The translations under genes and the position numbers were made by a program. The notes below the pieces were generated by a model, which saw only the letters and a list, made by a program, of their open reading frames with translations, had not been told where the DNA came from and did not search any database. From Aspidiotus rigidus (taxonomy: Eukaryota > Arthropoda > Insecta > Hemiptera > Diaspididae): a stretch of DNA of 64,000 nt. This document shows positions 34,021-46,612 of the stretch, piece after piece (the first letter of the stretch is position 1; every line of letters starts with the position of its first letter). Location: the NCBI GenBank assembly GCA_035079385.1, contig JAVHKY010000001.1:6387501-6451500 (forward strand), written 5' to 3'.

Positions 34021-36688
34021 TCACGCTTGTTCCACGACGGTTATCCTCTGATCTCTCAAACGTTGAGCAGTTTTCGCTCCAATCCACTTGTACATCCTGG
34101 AACAAGAAAGCATGACAGGTTGTCCTAATCTGCGACTGGTATAAAAAAATTTGCGAAAGAACATCTAACCAATATTTTCCCTACACTATTTACATTTTCT
34201 ACAAGATTGAAATGAAAAGGCGATAGTTTCTTTAGCATACTCAGTCTTATTAATAATTTCGTATCAATATAAAAATTCTATCAACAAAATTTGAAATTCC
34301 AAATAAATGAAGCACCAAATTTCATATTGAAACTTACCACATCGAAATCATGGGACAGTAAACAGAAACGTAGGTAATAAAGACCAGTGGAAAATTGGCC
34401 ATCCAGACTTCTCGTAAATTATGGGCGATGGCAATAGCCGATAAATAAGCGCATCTTTCAGTTCTCATTCTAGAACTCGGTTGATTGTGAGTTTCTCCAA
34501 ATTGCTACAGAAAGTTATACATAAATTGTAAAGATGATCTTCAATACAAAAATTACGTACGGTGGTAGCACTTATTCATAAACTTTTCTCCTATCAAAAA
34601 TTCTCACTTCGTATCAATACGAGTAATACTTACTAATTGACTTGAAAACTTTCCTGTGAAAGTTATATTAGTGATCAGAACTAAAATTTTCGAGTTGTAT
34701 TTTTCTCTTTTTTTCACCTCCTTTTGAATTGAGCAAATTGAAAAAGTATGGTAACAGGGCTACACAGGGTTGAGATAAGAAAAACATTTTTCATTTTAGA
34801 TTGAATGAGGAGAATTGAGCGTTTTTATCTTCAGCGATAACTTAAGAGGGCGTTTTATCCATGGCACCATCTCGTGTATTTAAACCTATGTTGTAACGAT
34901 TTATTTGAGAAGTTGACAATAACGAAAAACTTATTTTTAGGACGAAGAAATTTTTCTAATTTTATAAATGTTCTAGTTATTCACGGGTGGTGAGAATAGA
35001 CGATATTTTGATCTTAGATTTTATACAATATACATAATATCATCGACTGAACTTGAGTCATCTAAAAATGTATAAAACACGTTGCGATCAGGAAATATGG
35101 ATAATTGGGGACAATTGAATAGATTTTTCCCGACTACCCACATTTCCCAAAACAGTGGGTTGATGTTCGAGGGTATTTACTCGCATTTGCCTCAATTTCA
35201 GGACTACGTTCAGTCTAATATTATTAATCTCAAAACTTGACCGTAAAAATTTTCTATTACTATTTTGGCTCTTACCTCACCAGATTTACCGGTGAAACAA
35301 GCTGGTAACAAATTGGATTGCACTGGTCCTGGACATAAAACGGTTACTTTGATATTGTTTTTCAACTTCTCCATGTACAATGAACCGTAATATCCCTGAA
35401 AAATAAAAATGAAATGTTATGAGAAAACTATTTCTCAATGGCCTTTGATGATGGAAATCAAATTCTGGCAATGTTGTACATGCTATGAGTTAAGCAGTGA
35501 TGTAGAATCTGCAATATTTACGTCAATAGACTTACGCGCGACGAAATATTTCAAAACTCATTTGAAAGAGTGTGCCTTTAATGAAGACTAAAAATTATTC
35601 ACTTGATAAAAAATTCCATAACGTAAAAGTTTTTACTGACGTGTAATGCGAATTTAGTCGCACTATAAGTTGGTGAAAAAGGTGCAGGGATGAGACCAGC
35701 AATACTCGATGTGAGGACGATGTGACCAGGTACATTTCGTTCCAAAATATATTTCACAGCTATTCGTGAAAGTGAAATGTTTGAAAATACATTCAAGTCG
35801 AACATATCCCGATCAACTTGTAAATCAATATTTTCCCATATGGCTCTCTGAGATCTTCCAGCATTATTGATAAGTATATCGAACTGAAAAATAGAATTGG
35901 ATAATGAGAATAATGTTCATTCAAGGCGATTCAGCAAAACTATTCGTCTATTGGTACGAAATACCTGATTAAAGTGTCGTGTTACTTCATCAAAAGCTGC
36001 TTGGTGTTTGGATACATCCGTGATATCCATGGGTATGACAAGAACGTCATTCGGTGATAATTCTGTGTCTCCTGTGATTAAAACGGATAGCTTCAGTTTC
36101 TACAAGGTTTTGTAAAATTACGAGAAACTCCGTCAAAAATATACTTACGTAGACACAATTCCTTCACTCGCTCTAATTCCACAGCATTTCGTGCAGTCAG
36201 TATCAGCTTAGCCCCCTGCTTAGCTAATAAGCGGGCGATGTATTCTCCAATCCCACTAGACGCGCCGGTAATCCATACCACTTTTCCTTTAAATTTAGCT
36301 GTGAAACATGAACAGAAAACAGACCTTATGAGATCAGAATGATAATCACTTAAATTTGCACGTTAAAACTCTTGAATGAACTGCCCAAATTAATAGTCGA
36401 TCATTCGTCAATTCTTTCAACAGGTGTCAGAGGGTATTAGTAATGATCAGAGATTACAATACATGAATTTTGAGTCATCGGGAAATAACAAATCTAGTGA
36501 TCGAAACATGGATCATTTATGGTATTATACGACGATACTAAAAGATACTGAATGAACTCACCTAACTTACGTTTACCAAAAATCGAGGCAAATAATAATC
36601 TTACGTCGCAGTCGGAGATCATCAGTAGCATAGTGTACGAAAATACGTATAATAAAAACGTTGATCCTATTATGGAGAAGATATCCAT
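34021..36688 (-). CDS. DHRS7-like: Short-chain dehydrogenase/reductase, DHRS7-like
   Basis: Seven exons: 36,688-36,562, 36,298-36,149, 36,071-35,965, 35,883-35,641, 35,395-35,276, 34,504-34,338 and 34,096-34,021. They sum to 990 nt (329 residues; human DHRS7 has 339), with every phase joining. An N-terminal hydrophobic anchor ([18 protein letters not shown]) precedes the Rossmann fold: TGASSGIG cofactor loop, NNAG, catalytic Ser in LTSSIAG, and the YSATK active-site pair. LCPGPVQSN and a second hydrophobic stretch ([15 protein letters not shown]) follow, as in DHRS7. It is probably an NADP(H)-dependent, ER-membrane reductase for steroids or retinoids. The substrate is not given by sequence. 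It is head to head with COG1. Confidence 0.92.
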
Positions 36689-37375
36689 TTCTTAACAATA
36701 AACCAAAAATACTTAGAATTTAACAGGTAAAGGAATAGAATGATGCCGGAAAGTTTGAGTTTCAATTTCGGAAAGTGTTAGAAAATATCCCAGAGAAAAT
36801 TCAAGTTCATGTTCATCGGACTTACGATTTCCTCCTACGTCATCATTCCCTCTTATCAATAGTTGCAATTATCAGTGCACTGTGTGGTGCACTGCAAGTT
36901 CTGTTTTGTTTGTGTGCGTGTTATGATGTGTGATTGTACCAATCAAAATCATACTTCAGCAGCTTTGGCAGAGCCTGAGAGACATCAACTTCGAGTCCCT
37001 AACCATGTAGACCTTCAAGTTCTCGACCATAATTAATTATTCAATAGTAAGCGTTCTGAGTCTGAATTGACCGTCGTCACCATTGTCCAACAACTAAAAC
37101 TGGACACTCGCATTGTCTCCAACTTTTATGATATCAGCTCGAATATACAGCGCTTATGGCATGCTAGTGCACATCCATGCTGGTGCCAACAGATCTTATC
37201 GTCTTAAAAGCAAGTTGGAAAACTAAAGAAGAAATTCTAGTTTCTTCGGCTTAACTCATTACACTGACAGGTTGGTATCGAACTTTACAATTTTGGGTTA
37301 GTTTTATAACTAATCTTAAAAATACATCATCTTTGTTACTAGCCCTCATAGTCCCATTCGATTTGAGCTCCGGCG
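36689..37375. promoter_or_regulatory. Divergent promoter region, DHRS7-like / COG1
   Basis: 687 bp between opposed start codons. CCAATCAAAATC at about 36,938 contains a CCAAT box in a position suitable for either gene. No other motif is convincing. Part is 5' untranslated sequence, and a TTTTAG acceptor-like site is not seen before the COG1 ATG. Confidence 0.4.
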
Positions 37376-40300
37376 ATGAGTTCTTTAGACGTTCTAATTA
37401 CACTACCTATTGATGAAGTTTTTCAAAAATGGAATGTAACAACTATCAAGTCTGTTCAAACTGATCTAGAAAGAGAGATACAGAAGAAAAAAGATGAAAT
37501 CCGCACTTTGGTTGGGTGAGAAATTAAATACAGCTTATCAATTTTGATTTCGCAATTTCATATCATCGAGGAACTCAGAAATTTTACTGAGGGAAACGTA
37601 TAAAATACATTCCTACACCTTTTTCAGGGAGAAATATCGTGATTTTGTGGATGTATCGGAAAACATTCACGTCATGGATGAGAGAACCAAGAGCATCGCT
37701 CGAGAAGTTGGATTTATCTCCTCTTCATTAAATGTATTGAAAGAAATGTATAATGAACGAAAACATCGAAAAAAAAACTTTTTGTGAGTTTCATTCCTCT
37801 TTCTTTCCTTACTCCTTCTTGTCTACATGAGTTTCAATTATTTTCTGTAGAGTTGACGATGGAGTCCAAACAGAGCGAAGAAAAGTATTTCTAAGAAAAT
37901 TACTGATCGAACTTGAAAACCAATTGTGGATAGAAACAGAAAGCAAACGTTTCTTAATTGCTACGTCTCTGCTACAGTTTGCTGTGTACATCAAGACAAG
38001 TAATGAAGATTCTATATCTTAGAAATAAAAATTGGAATAAAGAAAGAAAAACGTTTGAGAAATTTTCTATTCATCATTTTTATTAGACTATATTCAAGGA
38101 AATAATTATCAAAATATGAAAAATGTCTTTATTTTTAAAAAATTATTTTCTATTCATTTATTTATTATTTCCGTCAGGGATCCACGATTTATGGAAATTA
38201 ATCTTCGGCGGCCCTTTTTTGTTTTTTTTTCTCAATGTTGCAGAAATGAATCTGGACTCTATTGAGCAAGAGGTCAAGTACAACGCTTCTGTTTCTGATG
38301 TTTGGGATCTTGTTCTTCGTTTCCCTGTGATTATAAATCAGTTTCTCGAAGAAGAACTGCGGTCTGTTGATTTAACTTCATGTGTAAGTTCCTTATTGAG
38401 CCCAGAATAACATATTCTATGCATGTTCTTAAAAATATCAACTCTCGAGAGTGTCAAATTTTGTGCACTTTTGAGAATACGATGATCTTGATTGTGATAA
38501 TTCATTAATAAATTCATGTGTTTAATCCTTATATAGGCGGCTTGTGAATGTTTTTGTTCCTTGGCTTTATTACAAAATTTATGCGCCGCGGATATAATCA
38601 AGAAATTTCTCTCGTTACGTTTGGAAACGTTAGAATGTATTTTAAGCAAGGAGAATAATTCTTTAAATGTGCGCTCCCGTTTTGCCAACAGTTTTTCAGC
38701 AATTATCAAAACATTAGAGATACTATATTATTGTTTTCGTAAGTATTATTTTAGTTTCAACTTTTCGGTAAGGTAAAACGCATCTACGATTTGAATATTG
38801 TACTTTTTTCAGTATAACACAAGTGCTTCAAAAATCAATCCAACTTATCCTTATCTAAAATTCGAATCATATCCACAAGTTGAAAGCTCAAACGTGGATA
38901 TGAATAATGTTATAAGGATCGAAAAATTACTCTTATCCAGAATTTATTTTAGCAACGTTTCGAACGCATGACGTTCATCTTCAAGTGAACGTGAAAAAGT
39001 AACAAGTGAGGCAAGAGGTCAATACAGAACATCAAAATACACAAGAAAAGAAAAAGAAGATAGGGATTAGTATGAAGAATATTGTTGAATCACCACCTTC
39101 TAAGAATCGGCACCTCGATCAATCCGTACTCTCTTTTTTCCTGTGTATTTCGATGTTCTGTATTGACCTCTTGCCTTACTTGTTAGTTTTTCGTGTTCGT
39201 CTGAAGATGAACGCTATGCATTCGAAACGTTGCTAAAATAAATTCTGATTTTGTGGATATAAAAAAGTCATTTTTCGATCCTTATATAGTTGAATCATAT
39301 ATTTCAGTAATAATTACGTGAACGCCTATCACAACTACTAAATGTACGTAACTTCTAATCTTATTTCAGGGCAAACTCCTGTCGGGGACCTAGGAGAGTA
39401 TTGGAAATGCTTGCAAAATCTAAAAAATCCCCAAAATTTGGCTGTGATAAATTATATTGATAAAGATAAAATCGCTCCTCATGAGGAGAGTTACATTTCA
39501 TCTGACGTCAGAAGTTTTAAGTAATTTGAAAAAACTAAATTTCGATTATTCTTGATATGAATAGTTTTCTGTAGACAAATACGAACTGTAATTTGTGTGA
39601 ATTAATTTAAATATTTGGATCTGCTCAGAGTGAAGATAAATACTTTGGTACCTCTAGAAGAACTTGAAAATGGAGAACAGGTCAACCAATGGATACAGAC
39701 AACTAAAGGACTAATTGTGGCTCATGTACCGAGTTATCTAAATTTGGTTAATTCGCTTCAAAATTTGTGTGCCTTGAAACAAACAGCTCTGGTAAGTATC
39801 CTTGAACACAATGGTATTACATCATCTTGATCTCAACTCTTTTCCAATCCGAAAGCAGTAAGCTGACCTGTTCAGTATTCTCACTGCAATCGAGATGATT
39901 TGTCAAGACTATCATATACTCATTATACGCGCTGGTGAATTAGAACTGAGCTACAAAAATCGGTTCGAATGTTGACGAATTACTTTATGTTGACAGGATT
40001 TTGTAAGTCTGTACATCGTGATAATTTTATTTCAGATGGATAATGATCATTGGACTCAAATTCTGGAATATTTTAATTTAAAAGACAATTTCCAAGTATG
40101 GGAAGATATGTACGAGCCTCTTATTGTTGAACGAGCAATGATATTGCTCACGCAGAGATGGAACGTATCATTTGCCCGTGTACGCCACAAAATCGAAAAT
40201 ATCTTCCAAGGTATTACGGATAAAAGGTAGGTAGGAATATGCGTACATATCAATCCTCGAGTTGTTATTACACGGTCAATGGTATTTGTGCAAACACCGT

Positions 40301-43300
40301 TTCAGCAAAAGTGGTATGGAATATGATTTACATTCATTCTTATGGACAATGAATGTTGGAAGTTCGTCTAAAAAGTCTTCACAACGTCCTAATTCATCAA
40401 GTTCAGAGGGTAATCAAAACTATTTGCTATTTAGTTCCCTTTGTTTTCAAGATTTATTACAAGCGTGAAATCTGTATTTTTATGATTCATTTGATATAGA
40501 ATACCTATAATTGTATGATTTTCGCGCCCGTGTAAAATGAATAAAATTGTGAAAAAGTTTTTATTAAGAAAATAATCACCTATTAGTTGATATAATTTAT
40601 TCTAACAATTTGAAAATTTAGTAAATTTTTCCGTTTTGGCTCCAGATTTGCATATGAAAGTTTTAAAATTGGCGCCACATTCAGAAAAATTGTGCGTATT
40701 CATTGAATCATCGATCGTGGATATAATGACCGAGTTTTCTAGTATTTGTCCTGTTGACGATAGCGACGCTCAACATATATCAGTTCTCCGGAAACATCAA
40801 ATAAGTTGTTGCATCAATTTCTTTGAAAGGTACGAGTAATTTGGTAACTCGGTTCTCTTCCACGTTGTGACCATGGAATGTATTTGAGTTAAGACGAACT
40901 TTTATCGTCTTGTATTACAGATTGATTCATTTATCTGAAGACTTAATCAACGTTGAAGATATCTGTGACAAAATAAGGCTGTTTTGGGCGCGATTTCTAT
41001 CTGGTATTCTAGTCTATTGTCCGTCAGTGAAACAATGTATCTCTCTAGACGACAAGGTACCTAATATAAATTAATTCGAAATACTTGTTTTGTTGACAAC
41101 TGGTGATATCTAGAGCTTCCTGTTGTTGGGGGAAAAAAATCTAGTATTTTTTTTTTTTTTTTCAAAATATTTACGTCTACTTCTAGATAATATCCTATTA
41201 ATTATTTGAGAATTTTTTATTCCCATACATCGAGCATACCGGTATAATCAATAACCATTTTTTGTTACATGACAGCGGTTCGTCTGATTATTTTGCTATT
41301 CTTAATAATCTTTTTTTTTTTTTTTTCTCATATTTTTCGCTATTTTCTCTTTTACTTATTCAAATTGATCGAAAGTGAAACCGAGTAGCTAGTAATTTTA
41401 TTCGTATTGAAGATGTAATTTTAATCCATTTTTAGGAAAATGAATGGCATTTTCTGAGTGCAAAATTATGTGAAGAAAGTCTTAATATCTGGAAGAAATG
41501 GTCATCTCGTGTTTTGCGTCCGATTCTCGTAGAGTTACAGTCTTTCGACAGCACCATATTATCAGCACCTTGCAAGCTGAAATACCTTACGGTGAGAGCA
41601 GATTATATCGAATCATACTGCTTGACGAGTCTTCTTCTGGTCAATTCTCCTATGTTGGAAACACCATTAAAGTAATCTTGATAAGAAAGAAAAGAAGTAA
41701 ACTCCGAGAAATTTATATTGAGAGTTTTAGTGTGAAAACACCTTGGAAGGATCTTGAATTACGGGGAAAAGTATATTGAAATTTTCTCTAAGAGAAACCT
41801 TTTTCCTTGTATCATACAGAAGTGATTCAAATACAACTTTAAAAAGAAATCAAACTAATTGGGCACACCTTTCCTTTCCAGGACTAAAAGAAATCTCTAG
41901 AAGGTCAGAATATAGTTTTTTTTTTTTTTTTTGTCTTTTTTATTTATTTATTCTAAAATCCTTTTGTATTTGAGAAGAATGACTCTTCTGCTACATTTTA
42001 TTAACATTGGCTCTTTTGTTGCTACAAAATTTCGATTCTTCTTCATGAATTTTATTGCAATTAATTTTCAGAAATGGGATGCCGTAAAATTGATTGAACA
42101 AAACGATAGCGAAAGTTCTACTAATTTAGAACTACGTGTGCCATTCCAAGCTAGCTTCTTTGTACACAACATTGTGAATAAACTTGCCATACTAATTGGT
42201 CGCACGTTACCGCCAAAGTATGTGCAACACTTAATTTGTTGTAGTTTCGCTCACACAAAAAGAATATACTCCTACTTAATAGAAATTTTAGATGAGATTA
42301 TTCATCTTGGCGAATTCAAACTCTAAATCCCTCTTTTGTTCATCAATTACTTTGTCTGTTTCAGAACAATTCTGTTAGAAATGAGAGATCTCGTTGTTTC
42401 AGAGATTTTTACCTCAGTGGAGAAAGCTGGAAAACAACCTATACATCACACAACCCGTTTACAGTTTCTTTTCGATGTAAAATATGTAACATCGTTATTG
42501 ATACTAGCCGAAAATGAAGTTAGTGGATAATTATCTAACTTTACTGTCATTTTGTTATTCGTGCTAATTGAGTTTCAAGTTGGCATTGACATTTAATTTT
42601 CGCTTAGGGTTGAGGTTATCAGATATATGACGATCTGAAAACATGATGTGTATCCATTTTCGTTATTTGTTGTCAGGAATTGAGTGGACGAAGTGAAGAA
42701 ATCATACAGAATCTCGAAACGAAAATTGATCCGGTAGACTTAGACCTTATTATGCCTACTTTATCATCAAACGTCCAATTGTTCGTTTATAAAACACAGG
42801 TAAATAGATTTAATATAAGATTTAACTTAATTCTTAAAATTTTCAAAACTTAACGATAAAAGAGAGTTTTCTGCAGAAGTAAAGACTTATCCATTGACGT
42901 AGGTAGTCAAGGATATAAAGTTCTCTTTTCGTAGATGGAGTGTAATTATATTTCATCGTCTTAATAATACACAGTTCTGCCGTGGTACGACTGTTATTGT
43001 GACTTATAATTTTTGTTGTCCATACACTATTTTTATAAATGTCATGGAATAGGTTTTAACAAGTTTCTCTGCTTTAATTTCATTTCTTTTCGCTGAACGT
43101 CTATGTTTTGCTAAATTCAGTTTTTTTCTCCTTATTACGTCAGATTCTGATTCAAATCACGTTTCAATGGAAACTACTCAGTATCAATTAGCAACCTATG
43201 CATGCAGTATTCGTAAAAACGATCGTGCATTGATGTCTCACTTTCACCATTTAATAATTTTTTTCCGGAATAAGTATAAAATATCCTATTAAGATTGATT

Positions 43301-43479
43301 TACTTGGATTTGCATGTTATTTTCATTTAAAGGGTATGTTTGGATCACTGATGAATGATAAATTGTGTACAATTGAGCAACCAGTAGAAAGTTCAGACGA
43401 CCCAAGTACGATTCATATTGCAACAAACGACATTCCTTCGTTTCCTCTGTTTCCGGTATCTTCTGTTCAGTCGAATTGA
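37376..43479 (+). CDS. COG1: Conserved oligomeric Golgi complex subunit 1
   Basis: Sixteen exons: 37,376-37,515, 37,628-37,783, 37,851-37,999, 38,178-38,383, 38,537-38,738, 39,370-39,520, 39,629-39,791, 40,036-40,226, 40,306-40,409, 40,646-40,829, 40,921-41,056, 41,436-41,591, 42,072-42,217, 42,365-42,518, 42,677-42,799 and 43,333-43,479. They total 2,508 nt, exactly 836 codons, so 835 residues (human 980). Diagnostic stretches are KKKDEIRTLVGEKYRDFVDV near the start, WTQILEYFNLKDNFQVWEDM, YDLHSFLWTMN, and the C-terminal LQFLFDVKYVTSLLILAENE with IDPVDLDLIMPTLSSNVQLF. COG1 joins the two lobes of the COG tether that holds retrograde Golgi vesicles. It is mainly helical, with no membrane segment. 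Exon 4 has a low-complexity Phe-rich stretch before AEMNLDS and its border is the least certain. Confidence 0.93.
38865..39295. mobile_element. Foldback element in COG1 intron 5
   Basis: Long imperfect inverted repeats near 38,880-39,060 and 39,130-39,290. Both arms contain the words AAGGATCGAAAAAT, CAGAATTTATTTTAGCAACG and AGGTCAATACAGAACATC in opposite orientation. Each arm also carries ACGTTTCGAA(C/T)GCAT(G/A) followed by CGTTCATCTTCA(A/G), a motif also linked to the Penelope-like sequences elsewhere in this window. No coding capacity. Length is about 430 bp. Confidence 0.65.
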
Positions 43480-44289
43480 AGTCAAAAGTAGAGTTAATAA
43501 AGTTGTTTTTATTTTCCATTTGTGAATAATGTGATGTGAAAGATAGATGCGTCCAGTTGGAGAAAATTGAGCAACTCGAGTCGCCGGGGTAAAACTTTTA
43601 TCATTTAATACTTCATCACTGTGAAAATAAAATTATAAAACGGGCCTATATCAGAAAATAGAATTCTTCGATAATATATTAGCGAAATAATTACCTATTA
43701 CTGGAATAGTCGGAATTCTTTTCGACACAGTTATATTGATCTGAACATCAATCACATATTTTACCGAAAATTGTATTTGTTGTTCAAAATAGAAGATACA
43801 GAAAATTCAACGATTTACAAGTATTTATTTTTATTACGCAGACAAAAGAGAAGAAAAACAACAAGAACAAAATTATGGAAAGAATTTCCAAAACTTCCAT
43901 AATGTTACACAAAAATTTCTACTGTATACAACATTATAAAGTAGGCATCAGGCCTACTATTTTCGCATCAAATTTTATACAGTGAAATGATTCACAAATC
44001 ATGAATACGAAGCAATAAATTTCTTACTTGCGCATTCAAAATTCAATACGTCTTCAATTTGTTACGCAAGATTCTCACTTTACAGTCCTCGGTATGTAAC
44101 ATAACATCATTGTTTCTTTATCTATACAGGAGTTTCCAGTCCTTTTCTGCAGTAAAATGATCCATAAATCATGAATAATAAGGAGTGATAAATTTGTTAC
44201 TTGCGCATCCGATACTCGTCTTTAATTTGTTACTCAAGATTCTCACTTTACTATCCTCGGTATGTAAAATAACATTTCTGTTTTTGTAC
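43480..44289. repeat. Spacer with tandem duplication of about 185 bp
   Basis: From about 43,975 to 44,135 and again from 44,150 to 44,300 the sequence repeats: TGATNCANAAATCATGAATA, ACTTGCGCAT, AATTTGTTACNCAAGATTCT, CTCGGTATGTAA and CTATACAGG in the same order. The second copy runs into the 3' end of the minus-strand ORF. The first 300 bp after COG1 hold its 3' untranslated region (AATAAA-like ATTAATAAAG at about 43,495). Confidence 0.65.
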
Positions 44290-44976
44290 CTATACAGGGT
44301 GCATTAGGGTCAGCCCTTTTACTTCTATAGCGGTAGATACCGCTTCGGTCATGAATTTCATCTCAAAGTTATTCTCCTGAATTTCATTACTCCAAGTTGG
44401 GTGATCTACATTTTCTATAACGTAATCATTTTGCGTACTGTGGAATGAGGGAGAGAGGTATTTTTTCATGGCGCTTACGTTGCAACGATTATTGTGAGGA
44501 CGGTCATCTTCTTCGCTGACTGATGATTCATGTTGCCTTAAACCTTTCCGTTCGATTGCTGTCAGTACAGCTTCATTCTCAAGCACAATATCATGAGAAG
44601 CAGAATTTAAAGAATGTTCCTCGGTGGAACAGAAATTCACAGACATTGAATATAGCACCATGTTAACAGCGTTTTCATGAGCACACTTGGCTCTGTTGCG
44701 CAGCTGCCATTTGGAGATAGCATTGCGAATCGCATCATCAGGTTTCTTCAATTTGTCGCCATACATTTGATCTCTCCTCAACTTCTTTCCTACCACTTCG
44801 TTCGTATTTTTGGTCGAAGACACTTCTTCAATTTCGACAATACCTGATACGTCTGCAAAAGAATATTCAACAAGTCTCATTAATTTATTTTCACAATGTT
44901 GCACGAACAACTTCATTTCTTTCTTTTCTTCTGTATGAAAGCAAGAATATCTCAACTCACCATCTTCTTGTTTCAA
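44290..44976 (-). CDS. Unrecognised minus-strand ORF with internal duplication
   Basis: A 228-codon frame, acidic and Asn/Ser/Glu-rich, without membrane segments. It contains the pair EAVLTAIERKGLRQHESS and EAVSTAIEVKGLTLMHPV about 75 residues apart, so it has an internal repeat. A TTTTGCAG acceptor lies at about 44,853-44,860, just before DVSGIVEIEEVSSTKN, and ACAG and CATAG acceptors, plus a GTGAGT donor, sit upstream. The real last exon may therefore start at 44,852 and be preceded by micro-exons, rather than the frame beginning at 44,976. A small segment with acceptor and GTAAGT donor near 45,209-45,253 may be another exon. I do not recognise the family. Confidence 0.45.
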   Translation of the reverse strand: MKQEDGELRYSCFHTEEKKEMKLFVQHCENKLMRLVEYSFADVSGIVEIEEVSSTKNTNEVVGKKLRRDQMYGDKLKKPDDAIRNAISKWQLRNRAKCAHENAVNMVLYSMSVNFCSTEEHSLNSASHDIVLENEAVLTAIERKGLRQHESSVSEEDDRPHNNRCNVSAMKKYLSPSFHSTQNDYVIENVDHPTWSNEIQENNFEMKFMTEAVSTAIEVKGLTLMHPV

Positions 44977-45794
44977 CTCTATGGTATAGTAAATTTAGTT
45001 GTTTGCCAAGACGAAAAGACGAGTCTTGTGGACTTATATGTGATGTACATAAAAGTTGATGACATAAACGAGACTTCTATGAAGTCAATTGCGTACTTTC
45101 TTACGGTAGTTAAGCTAAAGTTCATTGCTCGAACAAAATCAAGAATATTCGAAATGGTCTGTCACCAATGCTACTAATTCATCTTAATTCGTTACTTGCA
45201 CTAATACTTACAGTTTGAGGTTGAAGTTGTTCCAGTTTCTCTTTCTGAGACGGTGCTACAGTTGTAATTACCAGACCTCCACATCACGAGACATAGAAAA
45301 ATCTCAGACTTCTTATTATCTTCTGTGTCTGAGTATTTCGAAAAGTCGACATGTTTACGCACTATATTCAAAAATGCACTTTCTTAAACTTATTTCATGA
45401 ACTTCTTCCCAGAGGACTGAAGGTTGTTGCATAACTATCATCAGTACCTGATAGTACCATCCAAATTCAAGTCAGAATGCGAAAAAAAAGACTTCTGAGA
45501 GTACTATGCTCTATTGAATTGATAACAATCAAATGAAAATATTTATGAATCAAGTGAATAGGAGCCACTATAGGAGCCACCATCTAACGAAGTGCTGCAC
45601 TCTGGCACGGCCGTGGCTCTTCCTCAGCTGATTTTCTTATCATCTTACGAAGTTTTCTCGCCTTCCGCAGTTGATTTTCTTATCATGTTAATTATTAAAA
45701 TTTAAAATTTGATGAATTAAATACTGAATTAATGGGAGATAAATGTACGAATTCGATTATGAAGTAGTTGAACGCGACTTCTCGATATTCTGCT
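44977..45794. other. Upstream region of BORCS7 and of the unrecognised minus-strand gene
   Basis: Possible micro-exons of the minus-strand gene lie near 44,958-44,976 and 45,209-45,253 (each with acceptor and donor consensus). The promoter of BORCS7 should be in the last few hundred bases. No other feature is supported. Confidence 0.35.
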
Positions 45795-46282
45795 ATGGCA
45801 TCCGCTTCTACAACAAGCGCACGTTCTTTATTCGTTGATTCCAGAAACAGACTCGCCGAAAAAGTACAAGTCAATTTAAATAATGTCGCTTCGATCGTCC
45901 GTCAAATTCAGCGCGGATCGAAATCTCATGAGGTAAGATTTCATTACGCTATCCACATTGAGAATGAATCTTCCAAGATTTCTAACTTTCAGTTCAACTT
46001 CCACTTTGTATCACCAGATAATAATGCAACTTGCAAACCAGTTTACTGTTATGGAAAAAACCCTTGACAATACAGAATCTGTAAGATAACAGTTTTTTAT
46101 GACAAATATGGGTTTCTCATCTTTGATCTCACATTGGCTAAATTTGATTGTGATTTCAGAATATCAAGAAGTTCCCTACATTTGTATCTCACCTAGACCT
46201 TCAACAAGAAACTATCGAAAATAATCTCAGTTCATTGCGTCAATTGAAAAATCAGTTGAATGAACTGCAACAGTCGCTATGA
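45795..46282 (+). CDS. BORCS7: BLOC-1-related complex subunit 7
   Basis: Three exons, 45,795-45,932, 46,018-46,080 and 46,160-46,282, give 107 residues (human about 106). The match runs over the whole length: SRNRLAEKVQVNLNNVASI and IVRQIQRGSKSHE at the N-terminus, then QLANQFTVMEKTLDNTES, then FVSHLDLQQETIENNLSS with QLKNQLNELQQ. It is a heptad-rich helical protein. BORC recruits the small GTPase Arl8 and kinesin to lysosomes and so drives their outward movement. The ATG at 45,795 is chosen because the in-frame upstream sequence has no ATG. It converges on mitoguardin, with the stop codons 330 bp apart. Confidence 0.92.
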
Positions 46283-46612
46283 ATGTTGAAATTAATGATG
46301 AGTATTCTTATACAAATTCAATTTGCAATCTTAAACGTATCCGCGAGATCAAAAACAAGAAGCATTATTTACAAACATAGGGTATCATTCCTTTCCATTA
46401 TCAGCTTCTACGTCCACTACATCTTTGACAGATTAATTAAATTATCGATTTCTGAATTCAGGCTGAACTAAAAAAGGTGAACTTTCTTATGTGAACACAA
46501 AACGTTTAAAAATGAAACGCTCAAAACTAAAAATTAATTGTTCGTGGTTCATCTATTTTTCAGTTCAAATTTGGCGTGAATACATTAACCATTGTGGTCG
46601 ACAGTCGAGCTA

